Assembly: GCA_949128115.1 (NCBI GenBank)
Contig: OX421967.1
Location: forward strand, 26,800,635 to 26,864,634
Direction: 5' to 3'
Source: Anaspis maculata
Taxonomy: Eukaryota > Arthropoda > Insecta > Coleoptera > Scraptiidae
Length of the DNA stretch: 64,000 nucleotides
The position numbers and the translations under genes are program-made. The notes under the pieces are model-generated. The model worked only from the letters and a program-made list of their open reading frames with translations. It was not told the origin of the DNA and made no database searches. Shown here piece after piece: positions 33,803 through 44,595 of the stretch. How positions within the stretch are numbered: the stretch's first letter is position 1; each line of letters begins with the position of its first letter.

Positions 33803-34776
33803 CTATAATCAATTTCACGGCTATCTGTATTAGAGCAAGCTATGGAAAAATTATTTTTTGTTGGTAGGAATGAGTAGGAATCCATAACCGTCGTCGCAGA
33901 AAGTTTGTGTAAATGTGGTGGCTGTGAAAAGGTTAGGTATTGTGGCATTTGTGGCAGATGCCACCCATCGCGCGGTGTGATGCACGTCAAATCAAAATGT
34001 TCAGTTTATTTGGGGAAAACAGATAAACACGTGTTCCTCGGAGTGTCAATTAGCTGAACACCGTCTTCACGGGTTGGTGGCTCTTTACTTGTGCTTTGGT
34101 AGTGGCGGCCAGTGAGCCAGTGTATAAAATGACGCCAAAGGAAGTCAGCGGCAGCACTAAAGGGAAGTAGGACTGATAGCAGGAAGTACTACGTGCTCTA
34201 CAACAATAGAACAGCATACAAGCCAGAAGAAGATGAAGAAGGAATACATACATGAAATGGTCAATAATTTCATGTTGAGAAGATCTTCCAACACAGAGTG
34301 CACTCACGCGTCGTGTCTCGACTGTCTTGTCTTGTACTGTGCAACTCCATAAATCAATATCCATGGAAGCGAATTTCCTCAACCTCACTGGGGCCACTGG
34401 ACAGGCATTTTCATTAATTTTTCTTCCTTTTAGTGCTGCCGCTGACTTCCTTTGGCGTCATTTTATACACTGGCTCACTGGCCGCCACTACCAGAGCACA
34501 AGCAAAGACCCACCAACCCGTGAAGACGGTGTCCAGCAAATTTACACTCCGAGGAACACGTGTTTATCTGTTTTCCCCAATAAAACTAAACATTTTGACT
34601 AGATGTACATCACACCGCGCGACGGATGACATCTGCCACAATACCTAACCTTTTCACATACCACATTTACACAAATTATCTGCGACAACGGTTATGGATT
34701 TCTACTCATTCCTACTAACAAAAAATAATTTTTCCATAGCTTGCTCTAATGCAGATAGCCGTGAAATTGATTATAA
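33803..34776. mobile_element. High-identity palindrome, 974 bp
   Basis: TATAATCAATTTCACGGC at the left and its mirror at the right. Arms of about 440 bp remain very similar throughout, for example TCCTCGGAGTGT against ACACTCCGAGGA, GTGTATAAAATGACGCC against GGCGTCATTTTATACAC, and an ATCTGTTTTCCCC block. Each arm therefore carries a TATAAA-like box. The high identity suggests recent origin or ongoing conversion between arms. The superfamily is unknown. Confidence 0.9.
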
Positions 34777-35093
34777 GTATTTGACTTCAAACAAAATTGC
34801 GTGAATATAATGATTCTCTGTACAAAGTGATCCATCGGAGTTCCCCCCCCCCCTACCCTGGTAAAATTGTCCCCGTTGGGATAAACTGGTGAGGAAAAGA
34901 ATTTTTCGTAACAATTTTCCCTGCAGAGTTCAAATTTGGACACCAAAATTCTCTATATCTTGCAGTATACTTACTGAGCGTGACAAAAAAACTTTCACGG
35001 TTATTTGACACCCTGTATTTGAATATTGGAAATGATCCGACTTTTCCTCTTGAGCCCAAATAATATTATTTGATAAGTGATTATGATCATGTA

Positions 35094-35590
35094 TAAGGTG
35101 TTCATTTTCAAACTTTTTACTTCAGATTTTTTGCCACCAAATTTTTTCTCGAAAACGCCGAAACAGCCCAATTTTTATTTGAAAGGAGACCTCGAGAACA
35201 CGTATTGCAGAATGTTTATCTTTAGACCCTTCGCCTCCACCCTGAGCTACTCCAAAATTTCGAATAGCATTTAACTATCTTGTGATACATCAAATTGAAG
35301 TTGATAAAATTCTCTTTCTGACAAATATATATTTATATATATATATATAATTAAGATATATAATTATATATCTTAAAATATATAAGTTTAAAACCCATCC
35401 CTCAATCTTTTTAAAGGGTGGGGACAAAGAAGTTGAAGATAATGATGTGGCAATACGTCTTTCAGATGCTCTTTTCAAAATTAATATCGACTTGTTTTTG
35501 TTAGAAAATCGATTCTCAAGGATCGGGAGTTACTAGGGAAAGAACTTTCTTTTGGTAATTTACAATGGGAGAATTTTCTGAGTCACCCTG
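35094..35590. mobile_element. Family B foldback, AT-rich centre
   Basis: The right end is GAGTCACCCTG before TA (35591-35592). The left end is eroded (TAAGGTGTTC after TA). Arms carry CATCAAATTGAAG and CGAAAACGCCGAAACAG blocks of family B. The centre is an AT microsatellite (35328-35385). Confidence 0.8.
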
Positions 35591-35720
35591 TATAGAAAGT
35601 GAGCTGAAAACCTTGATTTTTTTTCAAAAAATGCCTTCAAGTTATTCTAGGTGTGACGTAGAGCAAATTGGTCACACGGTTTACTGTCAAGAAATGTTTG
35701 TGAAGGAATACCACTTTTTA

Positions 35721-35924
35721 TGGCCGTTTGCACCAACAATACTTGAAGTATAACTATGACTTAAATTCCCAACCGTTGGAGTGCATTGTGGGGTCACCAA
35801 GACTCCAAAATCTATTGTTATGTCAATGTCAATGCATAGTTCGCACCGAAAAATAGGTATGCACTCCAAAGGTTAAAAGTTTAAGTCATAGTTGAACACT
35901 AAGTATTGTTGGTGCAAACGGCCA
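35721..35924. mobile_element. PIF/Harbinger-type MITE, 204 bp, TTA duplication
   Basis: TGGCCGTTTGCACCAACAAT at the left mirrors ATTGTTGGTGCAAACGGCCA at the right, with TTA on both sides (35718-35720 and 35925-35927). The 3-bp TTA duplication and GGCC-type termini are typical of Harbinger elements. The whole element is palindromic around position 35822. Confidence 0.9.
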
Positions 35925-35927
35925 TTA

Positions 35928-37519
35928 ACTCTTTAAAACTTGAGAAATGAGAGTCGAAAAACAGGATCCTTGCATGCATTTCAATTTAAGCCAGTTACTG
36001 CATAATATCTTCAAAAATGTTGTCAACAATAACGCGTCCGACCAAAAAAAATTCAAAGAATTGTCCACTGGATAGTTTTAATTAAAGTTATTATTACTTG
36101 CGAATTGTAGGTTTGTATCTGAGAATTATGCATTGTTAAAATGTGGTCAAAATCGATCAAGCGGTTCAAGAGTTATACGATTAAAAACCTCACAATTTTG
36201 TCAAAACAAACACTCAAAACTAAAACTTTGAAAAACGGCTAAATGGCACTTCATCTTCTGTTCGTAAGGGGAATCTCCAGTACAAAGAGGACCACTTTAT
36301 TCTGAAACATCTGTATAAAGCTGTATGCTATGAAGTGGGTGCTCTTCTACTGATGCGTTCTAGTGTGAAAGTAAAACTCAATTTACGACTAAATGCGATT
36401 CATACTTTTATAGCCAGGCCCTGTACTCAATTCCGCAAATTTAAAATTTCAAACAATATATTCCATCTCGCGTAAAAATGAAGGAAGTAATCGGCCCGGC
36501 AACAGCAACACCACCTAATTACCACCTCATTAATACCGCATCTGGAACTCTCGTGTTACGTAAAATTGTACAGTAAAAAGTGCAGACTTATGGTCGTGTA
36601 TGTAATTTTTTGTTTGAGCGGCCGGCACGGGGAATGCTTAAAATTCAAAATTCTGTATTTGATATCATAATTAGCCCAGCCAGAATTGTTTATAGCCAAT
36701 TAAACACTTTACGTAACAACAATTCGACATGCAATCCATCATTCACAGTTGGCTGCTGAAGGGACAGACTTTGAATTAAGTATTATACGTTCTGAAAGCC
36801 AAGTTTTAGAAATTCAAAAAAATGTTGCCTTTTCCGATTTATGCAACGCGATGCGTTCTTTGGAATACACTGATGGATGTCTCGAGAAGTGTTGTACTCG
36901 ACTGCTTGTGGAGTGGATTTTGAAAATTCGGAGTTGGATTTTCCGGAAGGATATGTATTATTTATTACTAAAATTGATTTCTTTTATTATTTTATTATTG
37001 ATGTTCCATAAATTTTTCATCGGGTAATATCAAGCGAACACCCTGATGTTCTCATCTTCTTCGAAAATATAAATTTTATTATTTGATTACCCACCTCTTT
37101 CTCATCTATCATAGTACTAGGACAATTTAAATTTTTGTGGGTCGCTATATCTTGCTGATAGTTGGATAGATAACAGACGTGAATATAAAAGCCAAGTACC
37201 TATATTATTTAGAAACGAGTATAACAAGAAAATCGAAGAAGAATTTAACTTGAACAAATCTAAACCAAGTAAAATATTTCCATCAGCATGAAATTTCTGC
37301 AGTGCGCAATAGAGTCTTCAAATCATTTCAAACATGAGACGTTCCGGTATTTTCTTCCAAAATTAAATGCAATGTTTGAATTTTTCTAATCTAATCAAAT
37401 CAGAAGATGTGAGTGGTAGATTACTTTCACGCAGTTTAGACTGGAAGAACGTTGCGAATAAAGGCATATCTTTTAGAAATACATTATTGGAACCTGACTG
37501 ATAAATAAATTGCGACCGA
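35928..37519. other. Mostly unassigned; non-repetitive patch at 36480-36740
   Basis: The 36480-36740 patch is free of mirrored sequence and contains several ATTA/TAAT boxes, so it might be a conserved non-coding element; this is a guess. A 92-residue frame at 36749-37027 shows no known motif. Confidence 0.35.
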
Positions 37520-37727
37520 CTTTGCTTTGGTGACGAACACCTTGACAGTCGTTCAATACAGAAACAACATAGTGTTACCTGTTGTTTTCCTCCAACTTTC
37601 CAACAGGACAATGCTCGCTTAACATGTTACCAGGATCCCTCCAGGAAGTTTTTTGAGGGAACAATGTCACGAATCTTGAGTGGCCTACGAACTCCTCAGA
37701 CTTGAACCCTATTGAACAGATGAAGTG
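37520..37727 (+). pseudogene. Tc1-like transposase fragment
   Basis: LTVVQYRN (about 37542) and FQQDNAR (about 37598) match the Tc1 block before the second catalytic aspartate (usual form QQDNARPH). SSDLNPIEQ in another frame near 37700 is the catalytic-glutamate motif. A frameshift lies between them. The fragment ends where a 6.5-kb nested palindrome (37716-44172) begins, so that element may have inserted into it. Confidence 0.85.
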
Positions 37728-38046
37728 GTCCACCCCAAAATTTCGTCCCACTTTGAGTGGGCGTATCTCGGAAAAAAAGAACCGACTTTGAAAAGCTAGA
37801 TCATGTCTGAACGAGCATTTATTTGGCTACAGGATGCTGTGCTGTGTCAGGGCGGGTGATGAATGACTTGATACTGTATATACAGGGTGACAACGGAAGG
37901 TGTGTCAAAGTGGTCACTTTGAAACCATGGTCAACTTTTGAAAAAAAATCCATATTCTTTTCAGAGCCATTTTGGAGAAGCCGGCACCAGTGTCTTGAAG
38001 CGGTTTTTGATTTTCATTGGTATTTTGGTGAAAATGCATAATTTGC

Positions 38047-38428
38047 AGTGACGCAAACAATCACATTAAAGAATTTTACCTCCCCGACCCTAATGGTGCT
38101 ACCTCCTGGTCATCACCTAGACCTCTTTGGGGGTCGGCCGTAAGGGGGTAGGTGACGGCGATACAAATCACATTTACTAATACAGGGTGACTCAAGTATT
38201 GCATCAGTAATCATCTGTTGCATCACAAGTTCCATAGTTGCCATGGCAACAATCCCATTCCCGTTGCTCTTCCACGGGATCACGTGAATAATTCGAAAAA
38301 TTCACAAGGCGATATCTCAATAACGTCGACTGACCTCAAAGAGGTCTAGGCGATAATCGATAGCCAGGAGGTAGCATCATTAGGGTCGGGGAGGTCAAAT
38401 TCTTTATGTGATGGTTTGTCACTAGTAG
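38047..38428. mobile_element. Inverted-repeat insertion in the left arm of X
   Basis: ATTTTACCTCCCCGACCCTA mirrors TAGGGTCGGGGAGGTCAAAT, enclosed by GTGAC...GTCAC text. The corresponding place in the right arm of X lacks it, which supports an insertion. The inside contains an unpaired TACAGGGTGACTC end near 38184. Confidence 0.8.
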
Positions 38429-38751
38429 GTTTTTTTTATGGTATCCCGTGTGCAAGTTGAGACTAGAGTATAGTGGTTGGTGGGTTGGTGCCAAATTGTT
38501 CCTTAGATCATGCTGAAATAGGATCGCGATGGCGAATATCTGACACCCGCGACTGGGCAGCGGGAGGGGGGATAAAATATGATGAAGACATAAAAAATGT
38601 TAAATAATGAACCGAACGAGGTACAGTTATGGAAGTTACCATACGTGATTACGCGTTCACCATTTTACGCTGATGAAGGTTCATCAAACCGATTTCAAAA
38701 ATATCGATCATTACCAAAGATCTTTTCAAAATAGTTATTTATGTACCATGG

Positions 38752-39288
38752 GCATAAAGTGCCCCTTCTTTTCCCCGCTGTGCGAGATTGCGACCGAGGC
38801 CATAGGCCGAGGGAAGCAAGCACAAGGAGAAAAAACGCACTTTAGCCCAAGGTGCATACAATGTTTTTTGCACTGGCTAGTGCAAGACTGACAATTTCGA
38901 GTTATTGAGTCGTTGAAAAATTGTCATGGCAGTGCTGATTACTTGGTTGTACGGTACGTCGCACGATCTACCATGCCATCAACAAAGTTCGGAATCGGGG
39001 TAGGCTGTGCTTCGAAAGCAGCTTGACATCCTATCCCTATCTTGAACACGTAGCTACCGGGGCCCCATCGCTTACTAGCATAAAACAGGTATTTATTGGT
39101 TTTGGTAAACGTACTAATTTTGTTGTTCTATTTGAAGTCTATTTTGCATCGCATCAAGTAGTTACGTCAAAATAGAAGGTGACGTCTCCTCTGACGGATC
39201 AAGAGCGCTCGTTGCCATGACGACTTTTTTGCCCAAGGGCTAAAAAGAGTCACTTTAGGCCCTGTTTTGAGGTCGTAAAATAACGCAT
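38752..39288. other. Unclassified transposon-like segment inside X
   Basis: GGGCATAAAGTGCCCC at 38752 and CACTTTAGGCCC near 39250 form a loose inverted pair. It is less AT-rich than its surroundings and has no partner in the other arm of X. It could be part of an element that itself received 39289-40938. Confidence 0.4.
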
Positions 39289-40938
39289 TTAATATAGGTA
39301 GTGCAAAAATATAATTTTTTTTTTGTCAACAACATATTGACAACATTTTAACATTTATTGTTAAAAAATCGAAGAATTTTTAAGATGGAAAGATGAAACT
39401 CTAGATTTTGACAATTGATGATCTTAAAAATATAGTCGTGATAGGCGGAAATTCCTCTACCTTCTATTTTGGGAAACAAAACCGTCAACTGTTTCCACCA
39501 GCTTGACCGCCATCTTGAATTTTCTTTTGGTACAGTAGTCACAAAAATGACAGGGGACTATGATATGGTAGCGTTAGATCATTTCAATATGAAAAGTAAC
39601 TTCTCAGAGGAGGTGAATTACTTCTTTGGCGAGGAAAATTGCTATTTCATTATCTCCGGCTCCTGCCCGAATCCAGTGCCAATGATGGCTGATTTGAAGC
39701 TGGAAGTAGCACAATACGTTTTGTACCATAAAACTTGATAGTTTGTGAAGTTAACGACCCTTCATGATCATGAATCAAATGGTTCATTGTTGGTGATTGG
39801 TTGAAGCAAAGTGTGCTCATTTTTGGCAGAAAATGCATAAAAACTGAGTTTTTAGTGGACATTACAAAGCTCTGGAGGAAGACCTTCGGCCAAGATTGAC
39901 AGCGAAAGTCATGTAACTGGTTAAAGTGAGTATGCTTTATAACAAGTAGCTGATGTCATGAATGGTGTAGGTTTTTTGAAGATCTTTAGGGAGGTCGCCA
40001 AAGATGTTTTTTCATGATAATATTTTCAAGTACAATCCCTTCCAAAAGTTTCTCTCTTCACTAGGGACCAACTCTTTCGACCATACGGAACATTTGCAAG
40101 ACTCAAACAATTATTTGTTCGGTTTATTCGAAATCACCGCAGTTCACGGAGCTGAAAGGTTTGTGGTGGTGATTTTTTACAAACTTACAGACCTTTGGGG
40201 GAGGGGGGACTGTACTTCAAAATATCATCATGAAAAAACATCTTTGTCGACTTCTCTAGAGGTCTTCAAGCGACCTACACGATTGATTATAGCTACTTGT
40301 TGTAGAGCATACTCACTTCAACTAGTTACATGACTTTCGCCGCCAATCTTGGCCGCAGGTCTCCCTCCAGAGCTTTGTAATGTCCACTAAAAACTCAGTT
40401 TTTATGCATTTTCTGCCAAAAATGAGCACACTTTGCTTCTACCAATCACCAACAATAAACCATCTGATTCATGATCATAAATTTTGGTGGTTGACTCCAC
40501 AAACTATCAAGTCTTATGATACAAAACGTATTGTGCCGCTTCCATCTTCAAATCAGCCATCATTGGCACTTGATTCGGCAGGAGCCGGAGATAACAAAAT
40601 GGCAATTTTTCTCGATAAAGAAGTAACTCGAACCTACCCCCTCTGGGGAGTTACTTTTCATATTGAAATGATCTAATGCTGCCATATCCACAGTCCCCTG
40701 TCATTTCTGCGACTACTGCACCAAAAGGAAATCCAAGATGGCGGCCAAGCTGGTGAAAACAGTTGACGGTCTTGTTTCCTAAAATATTAGGCCGAAGAAT
40801 TTTCGCCAATCACGACTATATTTCTAACATCACTTATAGTCAAAATGTCAATTTTCATCTTTTAATCTTCAAAATTCTTCGATTTTGTTAACAATCGACT
40901 ATAAAATGTCCACAAAAAGAATTATATTTTTTGACTAT
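39289..40938. mobile_element. Palindromic element, 1.65 kb, with a 9-bp target duplication
   Basis: ATAACGCAT occurs exactly at 39280-39288 and 40939-40947. Between them two arms are mirrored: CATCATTGGCACTGG-type text, AAAACTCAGTTTTTATGCAT (40388) against ATGCATAAAAACTGAGTTTT (39831), and CTCCGGCTCCTGC against GCAGGAGCCGGAG. A 9-bp duplication excludes Tc1/mariner and fits Mutator-like or other long-TIR foldback transposons. No transposase is visible; frames in the arms mirror each other. Confidence 0.85.
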
Positions 40939-42324
40939 ATAACGCATAGGTAACCAGAATGTGTTTCAGCCAATGAGATGCACGGATTCGGGGTACCAAG
41001 AGGATATCACAGCGATGATAAAAAACAATTGAATTCATCACCGATTTCGGCTTGTTTACCTCCTGTCAGATTGATTTAAGTTTGAGATTAACTTTTATTT
41101 TGAATGTAAACTGTTGAAAATACATGAAAAACACTAATGGAATACTAATGAAAGAGTTTAAAACGTGATTACTCACCCCAAAAGGGGGTTCTTGTATAAA
41201 ATATATACAGATACAGCATTCGTCTGTGGTGTTGACGTTGATACAGGCATTCAGATCAGAGAAATGTCACATTGAGTGGATTTACATGGGATTTGCTCAT
41301 AACATGGAAAATCATGTCCATAGAATACGCTTTACTAACGATGGACGAATCTTTGAATTGCTTTCTTGTAATGCATATAGACACTAAATAGGTGAACTTT
41401 AGATTTGCCTTGAAATGTCTGATGTAAGTATACAATTCAATTTTTTCAATTTGTTATATAGTCTTGTTAAATTTAACTCGTGTATGATTAATTATCGATG
41501 ATATTTTCTCATGGAATCGATGCTGCACATTCAACTCCTGCTACGCACTGCTACCACAGTGCTCCACAGTCGTTGAATCTGCAGGCACGATTCTATTCGA
41601 AATTATCATCGATGATAATCATACCACTTGTTATATTATTACTGAAAATATCTCTGGAAACGATTGTTATTTTTGAAATCGGTTTGCTAAACCTTCATTG
41701 GCGTAAAATGGTAAATACGTACGGTAACTTTCATCATTGTATCTCTCCCGGTTCATGATTTGAATTTTTTTATGTCTTCATCACATTTTACTCCCCTCCC
41801 CCTGCCCAGTCGCGGGTCTCAGATGTTCACCATCGCGATCCTAGTTCAGCATGATCTAAGGAACAATTTGGCACCAACCACTATACTCTAGTCTCAACTT
41901 GCACACGGGCCTCAAAAAATGAACATAAAAAAAAACACTATACTGTAAATTATCAATTTTCGCCAAATTTGGGAAAGCTGCATGGCCCAAGAGAGAAACG
42001 GCATGTAAAAACTCAAATCTCACGAATCAAACGTCACTTATTCTTCAAAAATCAAAATATCAATAAAAATCAAAAACCGTTTCAAGATACTGGTGCCGGT
42101 CTCTCAAAAATGATCTCTGAAAAAATCTGGATTTTTTTGCAAAAGTTGACCATGGTTGAATAGTGACCACTTTGACACATCTTCCTTTGTCACCGTGTTG
42201 ACAGAGTGGGTCATTGATGTGGACGAGCTCAATTACACCTACGCCATAAATGATATCGAAATCAACCAAACGGCACTGCAAACGGGAGGTCAAAGTCCAG
42301 TTTGTAAAATTATTTTGCTCTATA

Positions 42325-43905
42325 CAGGGTGCCTCATTTCTGCAGAGCAGTTTTTGAACGAGCTTTTTTAAATGGCACCCCCTGTATATTTTTGCATATT
42401 TGGATTTGCCCTTTCTCAGGCATTACAAATTCGTTTTTGCAATTCGCTTCAACCGTTCAGAAGTTATTAATTTTTTTCTAAAAACTTTCTTGTAGGCAGT
42501 TACTAAATAAATCGCAAGGTACTTGATTTTTAGGTTATCAAGTTGGAACTTTGCTCATGTTTGAGCAAAAGCATAGGGTATCTTTTGGCTGTAATATCGC
42601 CTATTTCCGTTCCGGTATCACCTTGCTGTGTCACATTGATTTTGGTAAACTTTGAAGAGTCATAACTTTATTTTTTCAAATAGCACCCTCTGTTTTTTAT
42701 TTCTTATTCGTATCAGGCGTCTCATTTCACATCTTTTCTAGTTCTTATGTTTTTTCTCAAAAAATTTCATCGATTACACTTAGCGTGCAATGAAAATCAA
42801 CTAATTCTGAAAACCAACGTCAAAGTGACTTCTATTGTACGTCACTTTCAAATTTTGACAAGAAATTTTGTCATAACAGTTTTCACGATTGCAAATGTAG
42901 TAGTGAATGTTATCACTATTGATTTGTTGCACTACCTCAATGAAAAATGATATTGTTCAGTTCCTTGTTCCGACATTTCGAGTTTTTTAAGTTTTACATA
43001 ATAATTTCTTGTCAAAATTTGAAAATGACGTATAATAGAAGCCATATTGACGTTGGTTGTCAGAATTAGCTAATGAAGTTTGGATTTAGAATTAGTTTGA
43101 TTTTTAAGTTGATTACTTGATCCGGTGCCATGGCCTGCGAGGTCACCTGACTTGACTTACCCGATTTTTTCTTCAGAGCTTTGTTTACGATCAGGTGTAT
43201 GAAGCTCAACTCAATACCAGGGAAAATATGCAAGAAATAATCAGAGAGGCTTTCCGTAGCATTCTTCATTTTCACTTGATAATTTCTAGTCAAAGTTTAA
43301 AAGTGACGTACAATAGAAGTCACTCTGACATTGGTTGTCAGAATCAGTTGATTGCCATTGCACGCTAAGTTTAATCGATGAAATTTGTGTCCAGTTTTTA
43401 GAAAAACCGAATTATTTTCCAAACTATCAACTTTTGAGAAAAAACATAATTGGTAAAAAAGATGTGAAATGGGACGCTTGATACGAATAAGAAATAAAAA
43501 ACAGGAAGTGCTATTTGAAAAAATGAAGTTATGGTCCTTCAAATTCTACCAAAATCAATGTGTCACAGCAAGGTGATACTGAAACGGAAATAGGCGATAT
43601 TAAGCCAAAAGATACCCTATGTTATTGCTTAAACATGAGCAAAGTACCAACTTGATAACCTGAAAACCAAGTGCCTTGCGATTTATAGTAAGGTAGTATT
43701 ATAGATTTTTAGTAAGTGCCTGCAAACGCATAAATTTTTAGAGAAAAAATAGTTACTTCTGACCGGTTGAAGCGAATTGCAAAGACAAAACGAATTTGTA
43801 ATGCCTGAGAATCAAGGGCAAATCCAAATATGCAAAAATATACAGGGGGTGATGCCATTTGAAAAAGCTCGTTTAAAAACTGCTCTGCAAAAATGGGGCA
43901 CCCTG
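42325..43905. mobile_element. Nested foldback Z, 1.58 kb, at the exact centre of Y
   Basis: CAGGGTGCC at the left and GGCACCCTG at the right with TA outside (42323-42324, 43906-43907). Arms are mirrored for hundreds of bases, for example GGCAAATCCAAATATGC. The core near 43066-43275 carries a mariner-type transposase relic, and a short arm motif (CGTCAAAGTGACTTCTATTG) occurs three times, at about 42820, 43050 and 43320, in both orientations. Confidence 0.9.
43131..43262 (+). pseudogene. Mariner-type transposase C-terminal relic in the core of Z
   Basis: WPARSPDLT (43131-43157) is the diagnostic block before the last catalytic residue of mariner-type transposases (usual form WPARSPDLTPLDFFLWG). 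After two frameshifts come PDFFF and then QVYEAQLNTRENMQEIIREAFRSI, the family's C-terminal region. Length is a small fraction of a full ~350-residue transposase. Its place in the core of a TA-flanked CAGGGTG palindrome suggests these foldbacks derive from mariner-type elements. Confidence 0.88.
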
Positions 43906-44175
43906 TATAGAGCAAAATAATCTCACAAACTGCACTTTGACCTCCCGTTTGGTTCATTTCGATATCATTAATGGCGTAGAGGTGTAATTGAGCTCGCCCA
44001 TATCAATGACTCACCCTGTATAGAACATCCAGTCATTAATCACCCGCCCTGACACAGCACCTTGTAGTCAAATAAATAATGTCTTTTCAGACATGATCTA
44101 CTTTTTCAAAATCGGTTCCTTATTCTCCGAGATACACCCAGTGAGAAATTTTTTTGAGGTGGACCACTTCGTCTA

Positions 44176-44439
44176 TTGATGTGTTTAGAAAAAGTACGAA
44201 ATTTGTTAAAGAGGACACTAATAGAGAAGCCAGACGTTGCAAAACGCCAAGAGAGGGCCATCGGGCTATTACTATTACTCACATATTTTGAGGTGGCACA
44301 GGACGGTCAGTATTCAGAATTGTTCTTTGAGTTTTTGATGAAAAAGCCATCCTGTACATGCTTTTCTTCAAAATCTGATGTCATATTCGGAGACTATATG
44401 AAAAAAATTGCAAAAAAAGCAATTCTTTGGGATCACTAA
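44176..44439 (+). other. Unrecognised 87-residue reading frame upstream of the activin exon
   Basis: An open frame lies in non-repetitive sequence between the nested stack and the activin exon. It contains no motif I know, and the first bases overlap the end of the palindrome. It may be chance. I list it because little else in the window is both unique and open. Confidence 0.2.
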
Positions 44440-44595
44440 AACCGATTGGTTCTTACCTTCTTCTGACACCCATCGGTGTATGACCAAGCGCAATGTTTTG
44501 TAACGCCCGAAACCAAAACAGAAACCGTTCCCGCAGGCAACCTACAATTACCACCACCGATCACCCACCACCACCCCATACAACCCGTCCATACA

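Larger units (their letters stand above)
37883..42197. mobile_element. Nested foldback X, 4.3 kb, in the palindrome centre
   Basis: CAGGGTGACAACGGAAGGTG at the left mirrors CTTCCTTTGTCACCGTG at the right, with TA at the left (37881-37882). Arms extend inward through TGCACACGG/CCGTGTGCA and CGCGACTGGGCAG/CTGCCCAGTCGCG blocks at 38450-38700 and 41640-41930. It contains further insertions (38047-38428 and 39289-40938). Confidence 0.88.
42202..44018. mobile_element. Nested foldback Y, adjacent to X
   Basis: CAGAGTGGGTCATTGATG at the left mirrors CATATCAATGACTCACCCTG at the right, with TA at 44019-44020. Arms share CGAGCTCAATTACACCT and GGGAGGTCAAAG blocks. The joined centre is a perfect 22-bp palindrome around TA (left half TTTTGCTCTAT), and it is split by element Z. 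Confidence 0.9.
37716..44172. mobile_element. Outer palindrome of a 6.5-kb nested stack
   Basis: Arms 37716-37880 and 44021-44172 are reverse complements: GAAGTGGTCCACC against GGTGGACCACTTC, GATCATGTCTGAA against TTCAGACATGATC, GTCAGGGCGGGTGAT against ATCACCCGCCCTGAC. CTATTGA occurs directly on both sides (37709-37715, 44173-44179) and may be the target duplication. The centre, a TATATATA-like site, is filled by two elements lying side by side (37883-42197 and 42202-44018). Confidence 0.85.

Noticed and set aside
36749..37027. 92-residue frame as a gene
   Set aside because: No family motif, hydrophobic AT-driven C-terminus and no supporting context.
37716..44172. Assembly artefact (mirror reads) as the cause of all palindromes
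   Set aside because: Arms of most palindromes differ by many substitutions and indels, ends coincide with TA, TTAA, TTA, 8-bp or 9-bp duplications, and unrelated copies recur. It remains possible for individual near-perfect ones such as 45552-46539.
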